This document shows, piece after piece, positions 26,874 to 36,984 of a stretch of 64,000 nucleotides of DNA. The stretch spans positions 80,385 through 144,384 of the forward strand of contig JBAZVN010000011.1 of NCBI GenBank assembly GCA_041660815.1. The letters are read 5' to 3'. How positions within the stretch are numbered: position 1 is the first letter of the stretch; the number at the start of each line of letters is the position of its first letter. The notes beneath the pieces are model-generated. The model had not been told where the DNA came from and searched no databases. It was given only the letters and a program-made list of their open reading frames with translations. The DNA comes from PALSA-1006 sp041660815 (GTDB lineage Bacteria > Pseudomonadota > Gammaproteobacteria > Burkholderiales > Gallionellaceae). Made by a program: the position numbers and the translations under genes.

Positions 26874-28202
26874 TCAGATGCAATGCAAACTCCGCACCCG
26901 CATCACTTCCGCTACCGTATAGAATGAACCGAGGGCGGCGATTCTATCATTTTCGCCCGCCTGACTATAAGCATAATTCACCGCTTCGGACACCGTATTG
27001 AAGCGCAACACTTCACCCGCCCGCGCATTTTCCACAATCGGCCCCAATTCCTCTGCGCTCGCGCCACGTGGTGCATTTATTCCCGCCACCAACCACACAT
27101 CCACCTGCTTCTTGAGTGCGGCCACCACACCCGCCATATCCTTATCTTTAAGCATGGCCAATACTGCATAAGTTTTTTGGCAAGGTGGCAATGCCGCCAG
27201 ATTGGCCGCCAGGGAATGCGCTGCATGCGGGTTATGCGCCACATCCAAAATCAAAGTTGGCTTGCCCGGTACCATCTGAAATCGCGCCGGCAAAGTGACT
27301 TCCAGCAAACCGCGCCGCAATGCTTCCATGCTCACCGGAAAACGCTCTTTCAATGCATCCAAAACGGCCAGTGCAGCGCTAGCATTATTCAACTGATAGG
27401 CGCCACGCAAGGCGGGAAATGGCAGGGCACTGCGTGTGCCAACTGAGCTGCGGTAATCCCACTGCCCCTGCTGCGCGGTGTAAGCAAACTCATGTCCAAT
27501 GCACCACAACTTTGCGCCGATTTTCTCCGCCTGAATTCGAATGGCCGCAGGCATATCCGCATCACCGAACACCGCCACTTTTCCCGTACGAAATATTCCC
27601 GCCTTCTCAAACGCAATCTGCTCGCGCGTATCCCCCAGATAATCAGTATGGTCAATATCAATACTCGTCACCACAGCGCAATCCGCGTCAAATACATTCA
27701 CCGCATCCAAACGTCCGCCCAAACCCACCTCAAGAATGGCAACGTCTACATTGTCATTAATAAACAATAACATAGCTGAAAGCGTGGCAAATTCAAAATA
27801 GGTTAGCGATATCTCATCTAAATCCGTACTTGGATTTTTTTCGTCGCCGGGAGCTAAAACAGCGGATTGACTAACGCCCTTGCGCGCCTGCTCAATTTCA
27901 GCAAATGCAGCGCACAACTGCGCATCACTCGCCTGTTTTTTACCCATGCGCACACGCTCGTTGTATTCCAAAATATGCGGCGAGGTATAACACCCTACCC
28001 GATAGCCCGCCGCATGCAGCATGGATTCCAACATGGCACACACCGAACCTTTGCCATTGGTACCGCCGACAATAATAATGGGAAATTCAGCTTGCAAATT
28101 AAGGCGTTGCTTGACCCGCGCCACACGCTCCAAGCCCAGTTCAATCGTTTTGGGATGGAGTGACTCAAGGTAGGAAAGCCAGTCGGAGAGTGAAGTTAAC
28201 AT
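26874..28202 (-). CDS. folC: bifunctional folylpolyglutamate/dihydrofolate synthase
   Basis: Adds glutamate to dihydropteroate and folates, 442 residues from the ATG at 28202. Mur-ligase-type ATP loop GGTNGKGSV, then SPHILEYNERVRMG, TYFEFATLSAMLLF, ILEVGLGGRLDAVN, TSIDIDHTDYLG and ILDVAHNPHA appear in the family order. No clear ribosome site precedes the start. In many betaproteobacteria accD is the neighbour upstream; here it is a dps gene. Confidence 0.95.
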   Translation of the reverse strand: MLTSLSDWLSYLESLHPKTIELGLERVARVKQRLNLQAEFPIIIVGGTNGKGSVCAMLESMLHAAGYRVGCYTSPHILEYNERVRMGKKQASDAQLCAAFAEIEQARKGVSQSAVLAPGDEKNPSTDLDEISLTYFEFATLSAMLLFINDNVDVAILEVGLGGRLDAVNVFDADCAVVTSIDIDHTDYLGDTREQIAFEKAGIFRTGKVAVFGDADMPAAIRIQAEKIGAKLWCIGHEFAYTAQQGQWDYRSSVGTRSALPFPALRGAYQLNNASAALAVLDALKERFPVSMEALRRGLLEVTLPARFQMVPGKPTLILDVAHNPHAAHSLAANLAALPPCQKTYAVLAMLKDKDMAGVVAALKKQVDVWLVAGINAPRGASAEELGPIVENARAGEVLRFNTVSEAVNYAYSQAGENDRIAALGSFYTVAEVMRVRSLHCI

Positions 28203-28226
28203 AGTGAACAATAGATAAAGGGGGAG

Positions 28227-28259
28227 CCGGGAATCTCGGCTAAACGCGGACACTCCCGG
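28227..28259. terminator. possible weak terminator between dps and folC
   Basis: CCGGGA (28227-28232) pairs with TCCCGG (28254-28259) in the 65 bases between the dps stop and folC. There is no T-run, so termination is uncertain. Confidence 0.3.
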
Positions 28260-28267
28260 TTAATAAA

Positions 28268-28750
28268 TTAATCTTCCAGCAAGCTTCTCAGCATCCACGC
28301 GTTTTTCTCATGCACCTCCATGCGCGCGGAAAGTAAATCAACTGAAGGCTGATCACCGACTTTTTCAGCAATGGGCAATACTTGACGGGCAGTGCGCACC
28401 ACCGTTTCCTGCCCCTCTACCAACTGGCGAATCATCTCTTTTGCATTCGGCACGCCATCACTGTCTTTGATCGAAGTTAATTTGGCAAATTCGGCATAAC
28501 TGCCGGGCGCGGGGAAACCCAATGCGCGAATTCGTTCCGCCACTAAATCTACCGCCAGCCACGCCTCGTTATACTGCGTCATAAACATTAAGTGCAGCGT
28601 TTGAAACATCGGGCCGGTCACATTCCAATGAAAATTATGCGTCTTGAGATACAAGGTATAGGTATCCGCCAACACACGCGACAATCCTTCCGCCACTTTC
28701 TTGCGATCTTTTTCCGAGATGCCAATATTGATTGGGTTATTTTTGCTCAT
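28268..28750 (-). CDS. dps: Dps-family ferritin-like DNA protection protein
   Basis: A 160-residue ferritin-like subunit; such proteins form 12-mers that oxidise and store iron and protect DNA under starvation or peroxide. The dinuclear ferroxidase signature is visible: KTHNFHWNVTG with the conserved His, then AVDLVAERIRALG with Asp and Glu. The helix MEVHEKNAWMLRS closes the fold. The start at 28750 has AAGGAG nine bases upstream; an upstream extension to 28819 is rejected. Useful context if the host is iron-rich, but that is inference. Confidence 0.92.
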   Translation of the reverse strand: MSKNNPINIGISEKDRKKVAEGLSRVLADTYTLYLKTHNFHWNVTGPMFQTLHLMFMTQYNEAWLAVDLVAERIRALGFPAPGSYAEFAKLTSIKDSDGVPNAKEMIRQLVEGQETVVRTARQVLPIAEKVGDQPSVDLLSARMEVHEKNAWMLRSLLED

Positions 28751-28838
28751 CGCCGCTCTCCTTAAAGTCAAATTAACAATCGAGAAATTTACATCGATCC
28801 AAATGAAAAACTGCCGCACTTACCCAAATTCAAATGAA

Positions 28839-30446
28839 CTACGCGTCTGATTGTAGCCCATCCTTTGCCACGGACAACAAACCAAAATCCCTCACGCAAT
28901 TTTCAACCTCTCGCTGCACCCTGCGCTCATCCCAGCCCAAGTGTACCGAAACGTTTTTTGCGATTATCAACAACTCTTGCATGGATATTTTATGCAATAC
29001 AAACAATGGGATGCGTCGACGCAGCAAATCCCCAAGATGCACTACCATTTCATGCTGTGCGCAATACACCAAATCGGCATAAATAAAAGGCAACGCAGTG
29101 ACAATGCGACGCGCCAAAGCAGGCGCTTTTCCCACCTCATACAAAATTTCGGCGGTGCGCAAACCGTGTCGCCGCATCAGCCAATGACAGACTTCGGCAT
29201 CGACTTGCAACACGCCGGCTTGCTTAAGCATCTCCACCGACCAAGCCGCAAAATCCTGCGGCGCCCAGGGGAATGGACGCCCATAGGTAGCACATGCTGC
29301 CGTGCGCCCCAATTTTTTGCACAGTGCATTAACCAGAGTCGCGGCATCTTCACGTGCCGAAGTCAGCTTGCCGCCCACCGAATAAAAAACACCGTTATCG
29401 CCGATCTTGTATTCCCAATCCCGGCTCACGGCTGAAGGCGTTGCAGCATTACTCTGCTGCAATACCCGCACACCGGCATAACTGCCGAGCACATCATTTT
29501 CTGACCAGGAGGTATTGAGATAATTATTCACTTCTCGCAGCAAATACGCGACTTCATGCGCCTCAACTGTTACATTATTAACATCGCCCGAATAATCATT
29601 ATCCGTCGTTCCCACCAGCGTTAATCCGTACCACGGGATCATGAAGAATACCCGCCCATCCGCTCGCGCGGTGAGCAACAGCGCCTCCTCCTGCAACATT
29701 GCGGGCAATACGATATGCACGCCTTTGCTTAAACGACACCAGCTTTGGCTTACAGAATTTTCTGTAAGCCATTGACCGCTGGTATACACCACAGCCTGTG
29801 CTTGAATAGCGGAAATTTCACCCGTGAGTTGATCCTGAAGCTTCGCACCAGTCGCTTGGGCATTACTTTCCGTTATCCCCGCCAGCTTGCAATAATTGAC
29901 ACACACCGCGCCGGCGGCCATTGCCCCCGCCACCAATTCCAATACCAGGCGCGCATCATCTGTTTGTGCATCGGCATAGGTAAATCCGCCATTTAATTGT
30001 ATTTCCGACAGCTGGGGAAAGCGCGCTGCAAAATTGGTATGATTAAAATAGCGATGTTTTAATCGGATATTCGGATTAACTGCAAGCATATCGTAAAGTA
30101 TCAGCCCCGCCTTAAGTTGCAAACGATTCATGCGGCTGTGTCGGTAAATTGGCACACCGAAACGCAATGGCCAGACGCGGTGCGGAGCAGCATGCAACAA
30201 CATATTGCGTTCTTTGAGAGCCTTTCTCACCAGCCTGAAATCATACGTTTCGAGGTAGCGTAAACCGCCGTGAATCAGCTTACTGGAAGCGGAAGAAGTC
30301 GCACTGGCCCAATCATTTTGCTCAACCAGTGCCACTTTTAAACCGCGCAACGCGGCATCGTAAGCCGTCCATGCGCCGTAAATGCCTCCGCCGCAAATCA
30401 GCACATCAAAAGGTGTCGAAGCCAATGCAGAAAAATCACGCTTCAT
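28839..30446 (-). CDS. glpD: aerobic-type glycerol-3-phosphate dehydrogenase
   Basis: FAD enzyme of the membrane that oxidises glycerol-3-phosphate to dihydroxyacetone phosphate and passes electrons to quinone. 535 residues: N-terminal FAD fold ICGGGIYGAWTAYDAALRG, then SSASSKLIHGGLRYLE, FMIPWYGLTLVGTTDNDY and SVGGKLTSAREDA, all family marks. Its start overlaps the glycerophosphodiesterase stop by 11 bases, so together they could feed phospholipid-derived glycerol-3-phosphate into metabolism. Confidence 0.93.
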   Translation of the reverse strand: MKRDFSALASTPFDVLICGGGIYGAWTAYDAALRGLKVALVEQNDWASATSSASSKLIHGGLRYLETYDFRLVRKALKERNMLLHAAPHRVWPLRFGVPIYRHSRMNRLQLKAGLILYDMLAVNPNIRLKHRYFNHTNFAARFPQLSEIQLNGGFTYADAQTDDARLVLELVAGAMAAGAVCVNYCKLAGITESNAQATGAKLQDQLTGEISAIQAQAVVYTSGQWLTENSVSQSWCRLSKGVHIVLPAMLQEEALLLTARADGRVFFMIPWYGLTLVGTTDNDYSGDVNNVTVEAHEVAYLLREVNNYLNTSWSENDVLGSYAGVRVLQQSNAATPSAVSRDWEYKIGDNGVFYSVGGKLTSAREDAATLVNALCKKLGRTAACATYGRPFPWAPQDFAAWSVEMLKQAGVLQVDAEVCHWLMRRHGLRTAEILYEVGKAPALARRIVTALPFIYADLVYCAQHEMVVHLGDLLRRRIPLFVLHKISMQELLIIAKNVSVHLGWDERRVQREVENCVRDFGLLSVAKDGLQSDA

Positions 30447-31221
30447 TATAGTTATCTCTGATTTTTAAGGCTTTATCAGGCATATCGCTAATCAAAATAT
30501 CCACCCCGAGGCGGAGGGCAGTGTTAATTTCCGCATCACTGTTGCAGGTATATACCGCGATGCTTTTACCTTGACTGCGCAACAACTGCACAAAACTTTC
30601 GTTTAATGAAATGATCGGCAAACATAGACCGTGCAGAAATGGGTATTGCCACAAAACGTTCTCGGCTTCCAACAAAGTCTGCTCCGGCTCCAGGTTATAC
30701 ACATAAGGAAATCCGGAGCGATATTGCTGCGCATAAATCAGGCTGCTCAAATTAAACGAGGAGACCATAATGCGCTCGCCTTGCGTTACCCCAACGCTAT
30801 CCAAGGTTTGCCGCACCTTGATTTCATGACGCGCGGGCGCTTCCCCGTCGCGGTTTTTTATCTCCAGCAACAAGCGACAACGCTGTCGATAGCGCCGAAT
30901 AAAATCATGCAGAGACATCACGCCCTCGGGCGGAAGATTCTCGCCGAAATATTGCGCAAAGTTCATTTTGCGCAATTGGGCATAATCGTAATCATCAATG
31001 CGTTTTGTTTCATGTCCGGCCAACTTATTTAAAAACCGGTCATGCCACAGCACGGTCACTTCGTCGCGACTCAACTGCACATCTGTTTCAATACCGTCGA
31101 TTGGGAAGCGCAAGGCCGCATCAAAAGCACTGAGAGTATTTTCCGGCGCTTGTCGATTTGCCCCCCGGTGGGCAAATATCTGGGTAGGCCTCAATAAACG
31201 GACAACTGATTGACTCTGCAC
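30436..31221 (-). CDS. glycerophosphodiester phosphodiesterase, cytosolic UgpQ type
   Basis: Hydrolyses glycerophosphodiesters to glycerol-3-phosphate and an alcohol. 261 residues with no signal peptide. TIM-barrel marks are AHRGANRQAPENTLSAF with the catalytic His, GIETDVQLSRD and VLWHDRFLNKLAG, LLLEIKNRD, and the late VYTCNSDAEINTALRLGVD. Start is GTG at 31221 with GGGAG six bases upstream. It is coupled to glpD through an 11-base overlap. Confidence 0.9.
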   Translation of the reverse strand: MQSQSVVRLLRPTQIFAHRGANRQAPENTLSAFDAALRFPIDGIETDVQLSRDEVTVLWHDRFLNKLAGHETKRIDDYDYAQLRKMNFAQYFGENLPPEGVMSLHDFIRRYRQRCRLLLEIKNRDGEAPARHEIKVRQTLDSVGVTQGERIMVSSFNLSSLIYAQQYRSGFPYVYNLEPEQTLLEAENVLWQYPFLHGLCLPIISLNESFVQLLRSQGKSIAVYTCNSDAEINTALRLGVDILISDMPDKALKIRDNYNEA

Positions 31222-31419
31222 AAATAGCTCCCAACCATATGAATTGATTAATAAAAATTACAGGCATTAAAACTCTAAACTGATGTGAAAAGTTGATGCA
31301 CAAAACAGAATCACGTACTATCCGCGAAGCAGCGGACTTACCTACCGGGCAAGTCCGGATATTGTAATTTGGAGTGTGTGTTGCAGGCGACTTTTCTGAT
31401 TCAATCCTATACCTCTGAT

Positions 31420-32094
31420 ATGCCAAATGCGCGCCACCTGGGCTATGCCTTGGCGCTTGCCTTGCTGTTGCACGCACTGGTGTTGCTGGGCTTGCATTTT
31501 AGTCCTGCCACAACGCCACCGCCCCTGATGGAACCCATCGAGGTCAGCTTGGATGCGGCAGCTCCCGGCGTTACCCCGCCGCAAAAGAGCCTGACCTCTC
31601 CGCCCCCCAAGCCTGAAGTGCCCCCTGAAAAACCGCCGGAAATTATCCCCGAGCCGCCTCCTCCGGAACCTCAGCTATCCGACACGCCACTGGAAAAACC
31701 ACAGCCGCCGCAGCCTGAACCAACGCCTGTGCCGCCCATACCCGTAATAGCACAGCCTACTCCGACTGTGGCTACCCCGCTTCCAAGCGCACCACCGGCA
31801 GAAGAAATTCAACCGATCTTTCGTCTGACGCGCATGCCCAGCTTTCAGCAAAAAATTGAAGCGGTTTATCCCGTAGCGGAACGCCGTGCCGGCACCCAAG
31901 CAAACGTATTGGCTGAAGTGACGATTGATTCCCTGGGGAAAGTAATCAAAGTGCGAATTCTAAAAAGTGGCGGTACAACCTTCGATGAGGCCGTAACACA
32001 GGCCCTACAAAAAAGTTTATTTAATCCGGGAATGATTGAAGGCAAACCGGTGGGAACGCGCTTCCAAGTTCCGTTCAGGTTTAATTTAAACTAG
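31420..32094 (+). CDS. TonB-like energy transducer
   Basis: A protein of about 224 residues: short N-terminus, one membrane helix (residues about 7-27, GYALALALLLHALVLLGLHF), a long Pro/Glu-rich periplasmic spacer, and a C-terminal TonB domain (ANVLAEVTIDSLGKVIKV, SLFNPGMIEGKPVGTRF). No exbB/exbD is adjacent, so it may share an ExbBD encoded elsewhere. The ATG at 31420 gives the usual N-terminus but has no ribosome site; GTG at 31378 or TTG at 31381, just after GGAG, are alternatives that add 13-14 residues. Convergent with pmbA with four bases between. Confidence 0.82.
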   Translation: MPNARHLGYALALALLLHALVLLGLHFSPATTPPPLMEPIEVSLDAAAPGVTPPQKSLTSPPPKPEVPPEKPPEIIPEPPPPEPQLSDTPLEKPQPPQPEPTPVPPIPVIAQPTPTVATPLPSAPPAEEIQPIFRLTRMPSFQQKIEAVYPVAERRAGTQANVLAEVTIDSLGKVIKVRILKSGGTTFDEAVTQALQKSLFNPGMIEGKPVGTRFQVPFRFNLN

Positions 32095-32098
32095 AACA

Positions 32099-33454
32099 CT
32101 ACCTTCCGGCGACTGAGATCCGATCTATTAAAATCGAGCCGCATTGGCGGGAGCCATGCACCACCACATCATTTCCGATAGCGATAATACCTTTGAACAT
32201 TTCTTTCAGATTACCGGCGATGGTGATTTCCTCCACCGGATATTGAATCTCCCCGTGCTCCACCCAAAAACCCGCCGCGCCGCGCGAGTAATCGCCGGTA
32301 ACCGGGTTGACACCGTGCCCCAACAGTTCGGTAACAATCAGCCCACGCTGCATCGTTTTCACTAAACCGGCAAAATCCATGTCGCCTGATTTAACGATCA
32401 GATTATGGTTGCCACCGGCATTACCGGTGGTTTTCATACCCAGCTTGCGCGCCGAGTAACTGCCCAGAAAATATCCGTTCAGCACACCGTCATCCACAAT
32501 GCTGCGGTGCTGCGCTTTCACGCCTTCATCATCAAACGGACTGCTAGCCAAGCCGCGGCGGATATCTGGCACATCCTCAATGTGCACCACGGATGAGAAA
32601 ATTTTCTCATTTAAACAATCCATTAGAAAAGAAGATTTGCGATAGAGACTCGCCCCGCTCACCGCCCCGACAAAATGCCCGAGCAAACTGGCCGCTACTG
32701 AAGCCTCAAAGATCACCGGCACTTGCATGGTTGCCAAATTGCGTGCTTTCAAACGGCGCACGGTTCGCTCCGCAGCAATTCGACCAATTTCTTCCACACG
32801 CAAAATCTCGGCGGCATTGCGTGCCACGCTATACCAATAATCGCGTTGCATCCCGTCATCTTTGCCGGCAATTACCGCACAACTCACACTGTGACGTGAA
32901 GTAGGAAAACCACCCACAAAGCCCAGGCTATTGGCAAACACAAATTGCGCTTCATGCACATTGACAGTTGCACCTTCCGAATTATTGATGCGCTTATCCG
33001 TGGCAAAAGCTGCCCGCTCACAGTCGCGAGCCAGCTCAATCGCGTTGTCCACATCCAGCAACCATGGATGATACAAATCCAAATCAGGAAATTCGGTAGC
33101 CAACATCTCCGGCTCAGGCAGTCCGGCACAATCATCACTGGCAGTGAAGCGTGCAATGTTTAATGCTGCATTCACTGTGTCACGCACTGCTTGTGGAGAA
33201 AAATCGGAAGTACTGGCATTGCCGCGCTGCTGACCGATATACACCGAAACGCTCAACCCTTTATCGCGATTGTATTCAATGGTTTCAATTTCACCGTGAC
33301 GCACGCTGACCCCTTGGCCGAACCCGTCCGACACTTCGGCGGATGACGCAGTCGCGCCTTGTTTGCGCGCATATTGAATAAGATCTTGGGCAATTTCCCG
33401 CAAGGTTTCCGGAGAATGTGAAAAACGCGAACTAGCAGTGACAATGGCATTCAT
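32099..33454 (-). CDS. pmbA: metalloprotease subunit PmbA/TldE
   Basis: Partner of TldD in the TldD/TldE protease that unfolds and degrades peptides such as microcin B17 precursor and CcdA. 451 residues; as expected for the E subunit there is no HExxH. Family marks are SVRHGEIETIEYNRDKG near residue 50, ASSPFDDEGVKAQ, KTTGNAGGNHNL and GHGVNPVTGDYSRGAAGFW. tldD is not in the window. It is divergent from yjgA, a very common proteobacterial arrangement. Confidence 0.95.
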   Translation of the reverse strand: MNAIVTASSRFSHSPETLREIAQDLIQYARKQGATASSAEVSDGFGQGVSVRHGEIETIEYNRDKGLSVSVYIGQQRGNASTSDFSPQAVRDTVNAALNIARFTASDDCAGLPEPEMLATEFPDLDLYHPWLLDVDNAIELARDCERAAFATDKRINNSEGATVNVHEAQFVFANSLGFVGGFPTSRHSVSCAVIAGKDDGMQRDYWYSVARNAAEILRVEEIGRIAAERTVRRLKARNLATMQVPVIFEASVAASLLGHFVGAVSGASLYRKSSFLMDCLNEKIFSSVVHIEDVPDIRRGLASSPFDDEGVKAQHRSIVDDGVLNGYFLGSYSARKLGMKTTGNAGGNHNLIVKSGDMDFAGLVKTMQRGLIVTELLGHGVNPVTGDYSRGAAGFWVEHGEIQYPVEEITIAGNLKEMFKGIIAIGNDVVVHGSRQCGSILIDRISVAGR

Positions 33455-33529
33455 AAAGATTAATTTTTAGGGTCATGATTTTCAGAAGGCGCTATCATAG
33501 CAACATCTGTTTATTTTTACCCATACGCC

Positions 33530-34045
33530 ATGAATAAGAAATACGAAGACGAAGACCTCGAAGAGCTGCCGCCAAGCAAAACTAAAATAAAAAAACAAAT
33601 GATCGAGTTGCAAAACATCGGCGAGCAGCTGGCCGCATTAAACAAAGATCAACTCAAAGAATTGGACATCCCGGAAAACTTGCGCGACGCCATTCATGAA
33701 GTGAAACGCATGACCAAGTTTGGTGCGATTGACCGGCAGATGCAGTACATCGGCAGATTGATGCGTGATATAGACCCTGCGCCCATTATCGCCAAACTGG
33801 AAATCTGGAATGGCACCTCGCGCCATCATGCCGCCTGGCTGCATCAAATTGAACGCTGGCGCGAACGTCTGCTGGAAGATCCGAATGCACTAACCGAGTT
33901 ACTCGCCGCGCATCAGCAGGCCGACGCGCAACATCTGCGTGCATTGATTCGCAATGCTCTTAAAGAACGGGAATTACTTAAGCCGCCCAAAAATTTTCGC
34001 GAGATTTTTCAAGTGCTTCGAGAAATTATTCCAATGCAAGGCTAA
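33530..34045 (+). CDS. yjgA: ribosome-associated protein YjgA (DarP)
   Basis: A 171-residue, highly charged helical protein that in E. coli binds the late-assembling 50S subunit and promotes peptidyl transferase centre maturation. DUF615 marks: SKTKIKKQMIELQNIGEQL, FGAIDRQMQYIGRLMRDID and HQIERWRERLL. It is divergent from pmbA over a 75-base gap. Confidence 0.93.
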   Translation: MNKKYEDEDLEELPPSKTKIKKQMIELQNIGEQLAALNKDQLKELDIPENLRDAIHEVKRMTKFGAIDRQMQYIGRLMRDIDPAPIIAKLEIWNGTSRHHAAWLHQIERWRERLLEDPNALTELLAAHQQADAQHLRALIRNALKERELLKPPKNFREIFQVLREIIPMQG

Positions 34046-34066
34046 ATTCACGATAGTTTTTTTGCC

Positions 34067-35500
34067 ATGAATTTCCCCATAAGAAAGCTATTACTTTGCA
34101 TCCTGAGCTCGACGATCCTGAATTGTCAGGCGGAAGGTTTGCCTGATCTGGGCGACTCCTCGCAAGAGATGATCTCTCCCCAGTTGGAGCGACAAATCGG
34201 CGAACAGAGCATGTTTCAGATTCGCGCCGACAAAAGTTATCTGGATGATGCGGAACTGGCTGATTACATTAATCAACTCGGCAGCCTGCTGGTATCCAAC
34301 TCCGCAGAGCCCGCCCAACCCTTTGAATTCTTTATCATTAATGACGGTGGCGTTAACGCATTTGCCATGCCGGGCGGTTTTATCGGGGTCAATACCGGAT
34401 TGATTTTATTGGCGCAAAACGAATCGGAATTAGCTTCCGTGTTGAGCCATGAAATAGCCCACGTAACACAACATCACTTGGCCAGAATGGTCGCCGGACA
34501 AAAGTACGACTCATTGGCAGCGATGGCGGCCATTGCCGTGGCAATATTAGCGGCGCGCAACAATCCGCAAGCCGCCACAGCGGCCATCTATGGCGCCCAA
34601 GGGGGGGCGATGCAACGCCAACTCAATTTTACGCGCACCCATGAACTGGAAGCAGATCGAATTGGGCTAGCCACACTGGAAAAGTCTGGTTTTGATGCGC
34701 GCGCCATGCCAGAATTCTTCGAAAAAATGCAGCGAGCTACACGGCTCTATGAGGGGAATACCCCAACCTATCTGCGCACCCATCCGATCACCGCCGAACG
34801 CATTGCCGATGTCGGAAACCGCGTTCAGCAACTCCCGTTTCGTCAGGTTGCAGACAGCCTTAGCTTTCAACTGGTTCGGGCAAAGTTAAATGCCAACTCA
34901 AAATCTCCGTCCGATGCTTTAATGTTTTTTACCGAGGCGCTAGGCGATCAGAAATTTGGCAATCCCATTGCCAACCGCTATGGATTGATATTGGCCCTAT
35001 TGCGCAATAAACAGGAACACAAAGCGGCCAGAGAATTTACGATTTTGTCACAGCAAGCGCCGTCTCACGCGATGCTGGTGACACTGGAAGGCCAAATTAA
35101 ACGCCTGAATAAAAATGATAAAAATATTGCGGATTTCTATCGAAACGCGACCCAAAACTTCCCCCAGCATCGTGCCTTGATATACGAATATGCGAATGTT
35201 CTTCTGGAAGATAAGCGTTTTAACGACACGCTAAAATTGCTGGGAGAACAGATTACTAATCACCCCAATGATGCCAAATTATACGAACTTCAGGCGCGCA
35301 CTTTTGCCGCGCTGGACAGAACCCAGGAAAAACATCATGCGTTGGCCTATAACTACATTTTGCACGGCAATCTACGCGGAGCCATCGAGCAACTGGAACT
35401 GGCCAAACGGTCCGGAACAGACTATTACGAACTTTCGACTATTGAGACCGAACTGAAGCAATTTAGAGAGATTGCAGCCGCACAACACAAGAAAAACTAG
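34067..35500 (+). CDS. periplasmic M48 metalloprotease with TPR tail, BepA-like
   Basis: Envelope quality-control protease. 477 residues with a signal peptide (cleavage near NCQA-EG), an M48 domain with the zinc motif HEIAH (His128, Glu129, His132) and the third ligand Glu in HELEADRIG, then a C-terminal TPR domain (about 270-470). In E. coli BepA handles LptD and stalled BAM substrates. The gene follows yjgA by 21 bases and may share its transcript. A G7 run at 34601-34607 is in frame. Confidence 0.9.
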   Translation: MNFPIRKLLLCILSSTILNCQAEGLPDLGDSSQEMISPQLERQIGEQSMFQIRADKSYLDDAELADYINQLGSLLVSNSAEPAQPFEFFIINDGGVNAFAMPGGFIGVNTGLILLAQNESELASVLSHEIAHVTQHHLARMVAGQKYDSLAAMAAIAVAILAARNNPQAATAAIYGAQGGAMQRQLNFTRTHELEADRIGLATLEKSGFDARAMPEFFEKMQRATRLYEGNTPTYLRTHPITAERIADVGNRVQQLPFRQVADSLSFQLVRAKLNANSKSPSDALMFFTEALGDQKFGNPIANRYGLILALLRNKQEHKAAREFTILSQQAPSHAMLVTLEGQIKRLNKNDKNIADFYRNATQNFPQHRALIYEYANVLLEDKRFNDTLKLLGEQITNHPNDAKLYELQARTFAALDRTQEKHHALAYNYILHGNLRGAIEQLELAKRSGTDYYELSTIETELKQFREIAAAQHKKN

Positions 35501-35561
35501 GCTGATCTCCCCAAGCAATGGTAGGATATTTTTATATTTAAAATCAATTGGTTGTCTGCAA

Positions 35562-36764
35562 TTAAAGCTCTACATGTAGGCGTCCAAATTTGCGCTTACC
35601 AACCTGGGCCACAATAACCACGCCCGCTTTAATTTGCAGGGCCTTATCGCTCACTTTCACCCCGTCCAACTTCACTGCACCCGCATCAATCATCCGGTTG
35701 GCTTCCGAAGTACTTTCCACCAGCCCAACTTGCTTTAACAATTGCGCGATGCCAATTTGACCTGCTGAGCCGGTATTTACATTAATTTCAGGCATATCAT
35801 CCGGCAATACGCCTTTCTGGAAGCGCGCTTCAAATTCTGCCAAAGCATCCTGTGCGGCTTTTCTGGAATGAAAACGCGCAACAATTTCCTGCGCCAGTAA
35901 TACCTTGATATCGCGAGGATTTCTCCCCTGCAACACTTCATCATGCCACTGCGAAATGGTTTTTAGACTTTCAAAAGACAGCAGCTCAAGATAACGCCAC
36001 ATCAATTTATCTGAAACAGACATCAACTTGCCGAACATATCTTGTGGGGTATCCGTAATACCGATGTAATTATCCAGCGACTTGGACATCTTGTTGATGC
36101 CATCTAAACCTTCAAGCAGCGGCATGGTAAGTACGCACTGACTAGGCTGCCCAAAATGCTTTTGCAGCTCGCGCCCCATCAGCAAATTAAATTTTTGATC
36201 GGTGCCGCCCAACTCTATATCTGCTTTAAGTGCAACAGAGTCATACCCCTGCACGAGTGGATAAACGAATTCATGAATGGCAATCGGCTGATTACTTTTG
36301 TAACGCTTGGAAAAATCATCGCGCTCCAGCATCTGCGCCACGGTATGAGTCGCCGCCAGTTTAATTAAATCGACCGCACTGAATTTGTCCATCCAACTGG
36401 AGTTAAACACAACCTCTGTTTTATCCGGATCGAGCACTTTGAAAACCTGATCCCGGTAGCTCTGTGCATTGGCGAGCACCTGCTCACGCGACAGAGGCGG
36501 ACGGGTGGCGTTTTTTCCCGTAGGATCGCCGATCATGCCGGTAAAATCGCCAATCAGAAACAATGCGTGATGTCCCAAATCTTGCAGCTGACGCATTTTA
36601 TTGAGCAGCACAGTATGCCCCAAATGCAAATCCGGAGCCGTAGGATCAAAGCCAGCTTTAATCCGCAAGGGACGATTTTGGGCAAGTTTAGTTTTCAGTT
36701 CGGATTCAAGCAGCAATTCATCTGCACCACGTTTGAAAATTTCCAATATATTTTCTTGAGTCAT
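35562..36764 (-). CDS. tyrS: tyrosyl-tRNA synthetase
   Basis: Class I synthetase, 400 residues. Motifs HLGH (47-50) and KMSKS (about residue 233) and a C-terminal S4 domain (GLVESTSEANRMIDAGAVKLDG). HLGH with KMSKS marks the TyrZ-like subgroup rather than the E. coli TyrS type (HVGH, KFGKT). It is divergent from an M23 peptidase gene over a 280-base gap and convergent with the BepA-like gene. Confidence 0.96.
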   Translation of the reverse strand: MTQENILEIFKRGADELLLESELKTKLAQNRPLRIKAGFDPTAPDLHLGHTVLLNKMRQLQDLGHHALFLIGDFTGMIGDPTGKNATRPPLSREQVLANAQSYRDQVFKVLDPDKTEVVFNSSWMDKFSAVDLIKLAATHTVAQMLERDDFSKRYKSNQPIAIHEFVYPLVQGYDSVALKADIELGGTDQKFNLLMGRELQKHFGQPSQCVLTMPLLEGLDGINKMSKSLDNYIGITDTPQDMFGKLMSVSDKLMWRYLELLSFESLKTISQWHDEVLQGRNPRDIKVLLAQEIVARFHSRKAAQDALAEFEARFQKGVLPDDMPEINVNTGSAGQIGIAQLLKQVGLVESTSEANRMIDAGAVKLDGVKVSDKALQIKAGVVIVAQVGKRKFGRLHVEL

Positions 36765-36942
36765 TGTTTACACCTAATTCTAGTAAATCTAAATAATGGG
36801 TTACACCGAGAGCGTCACAAAGTCAGCTGAATAACGTATCGAAATTAAATCACCCCGGCAACCGCTCATCCGCAATTAACAGACGCTAAGCATTTTTTTC
36901 AGCACCGTTTATGCAAAATCCTAAGTAATTCCCCAACGGATT

Positions 36943-36970
36943 TTGAGGAAATGCCTATTTCTGGTAAAGT
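36943..36970 (+). promoter_or_regulatory. possible promoter of the M23 peptidase gene
   Basis: TTGAGG (36943-36948), a 16-base spacer and TAAAGT (36965-36970). Both hexamers match the sigma-70 consensus at four of six positions. It is placed about 75 bases before the gene. Confidence 0.35.
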
Positions 36971-36984
36971 AGGGGCAATCTCAA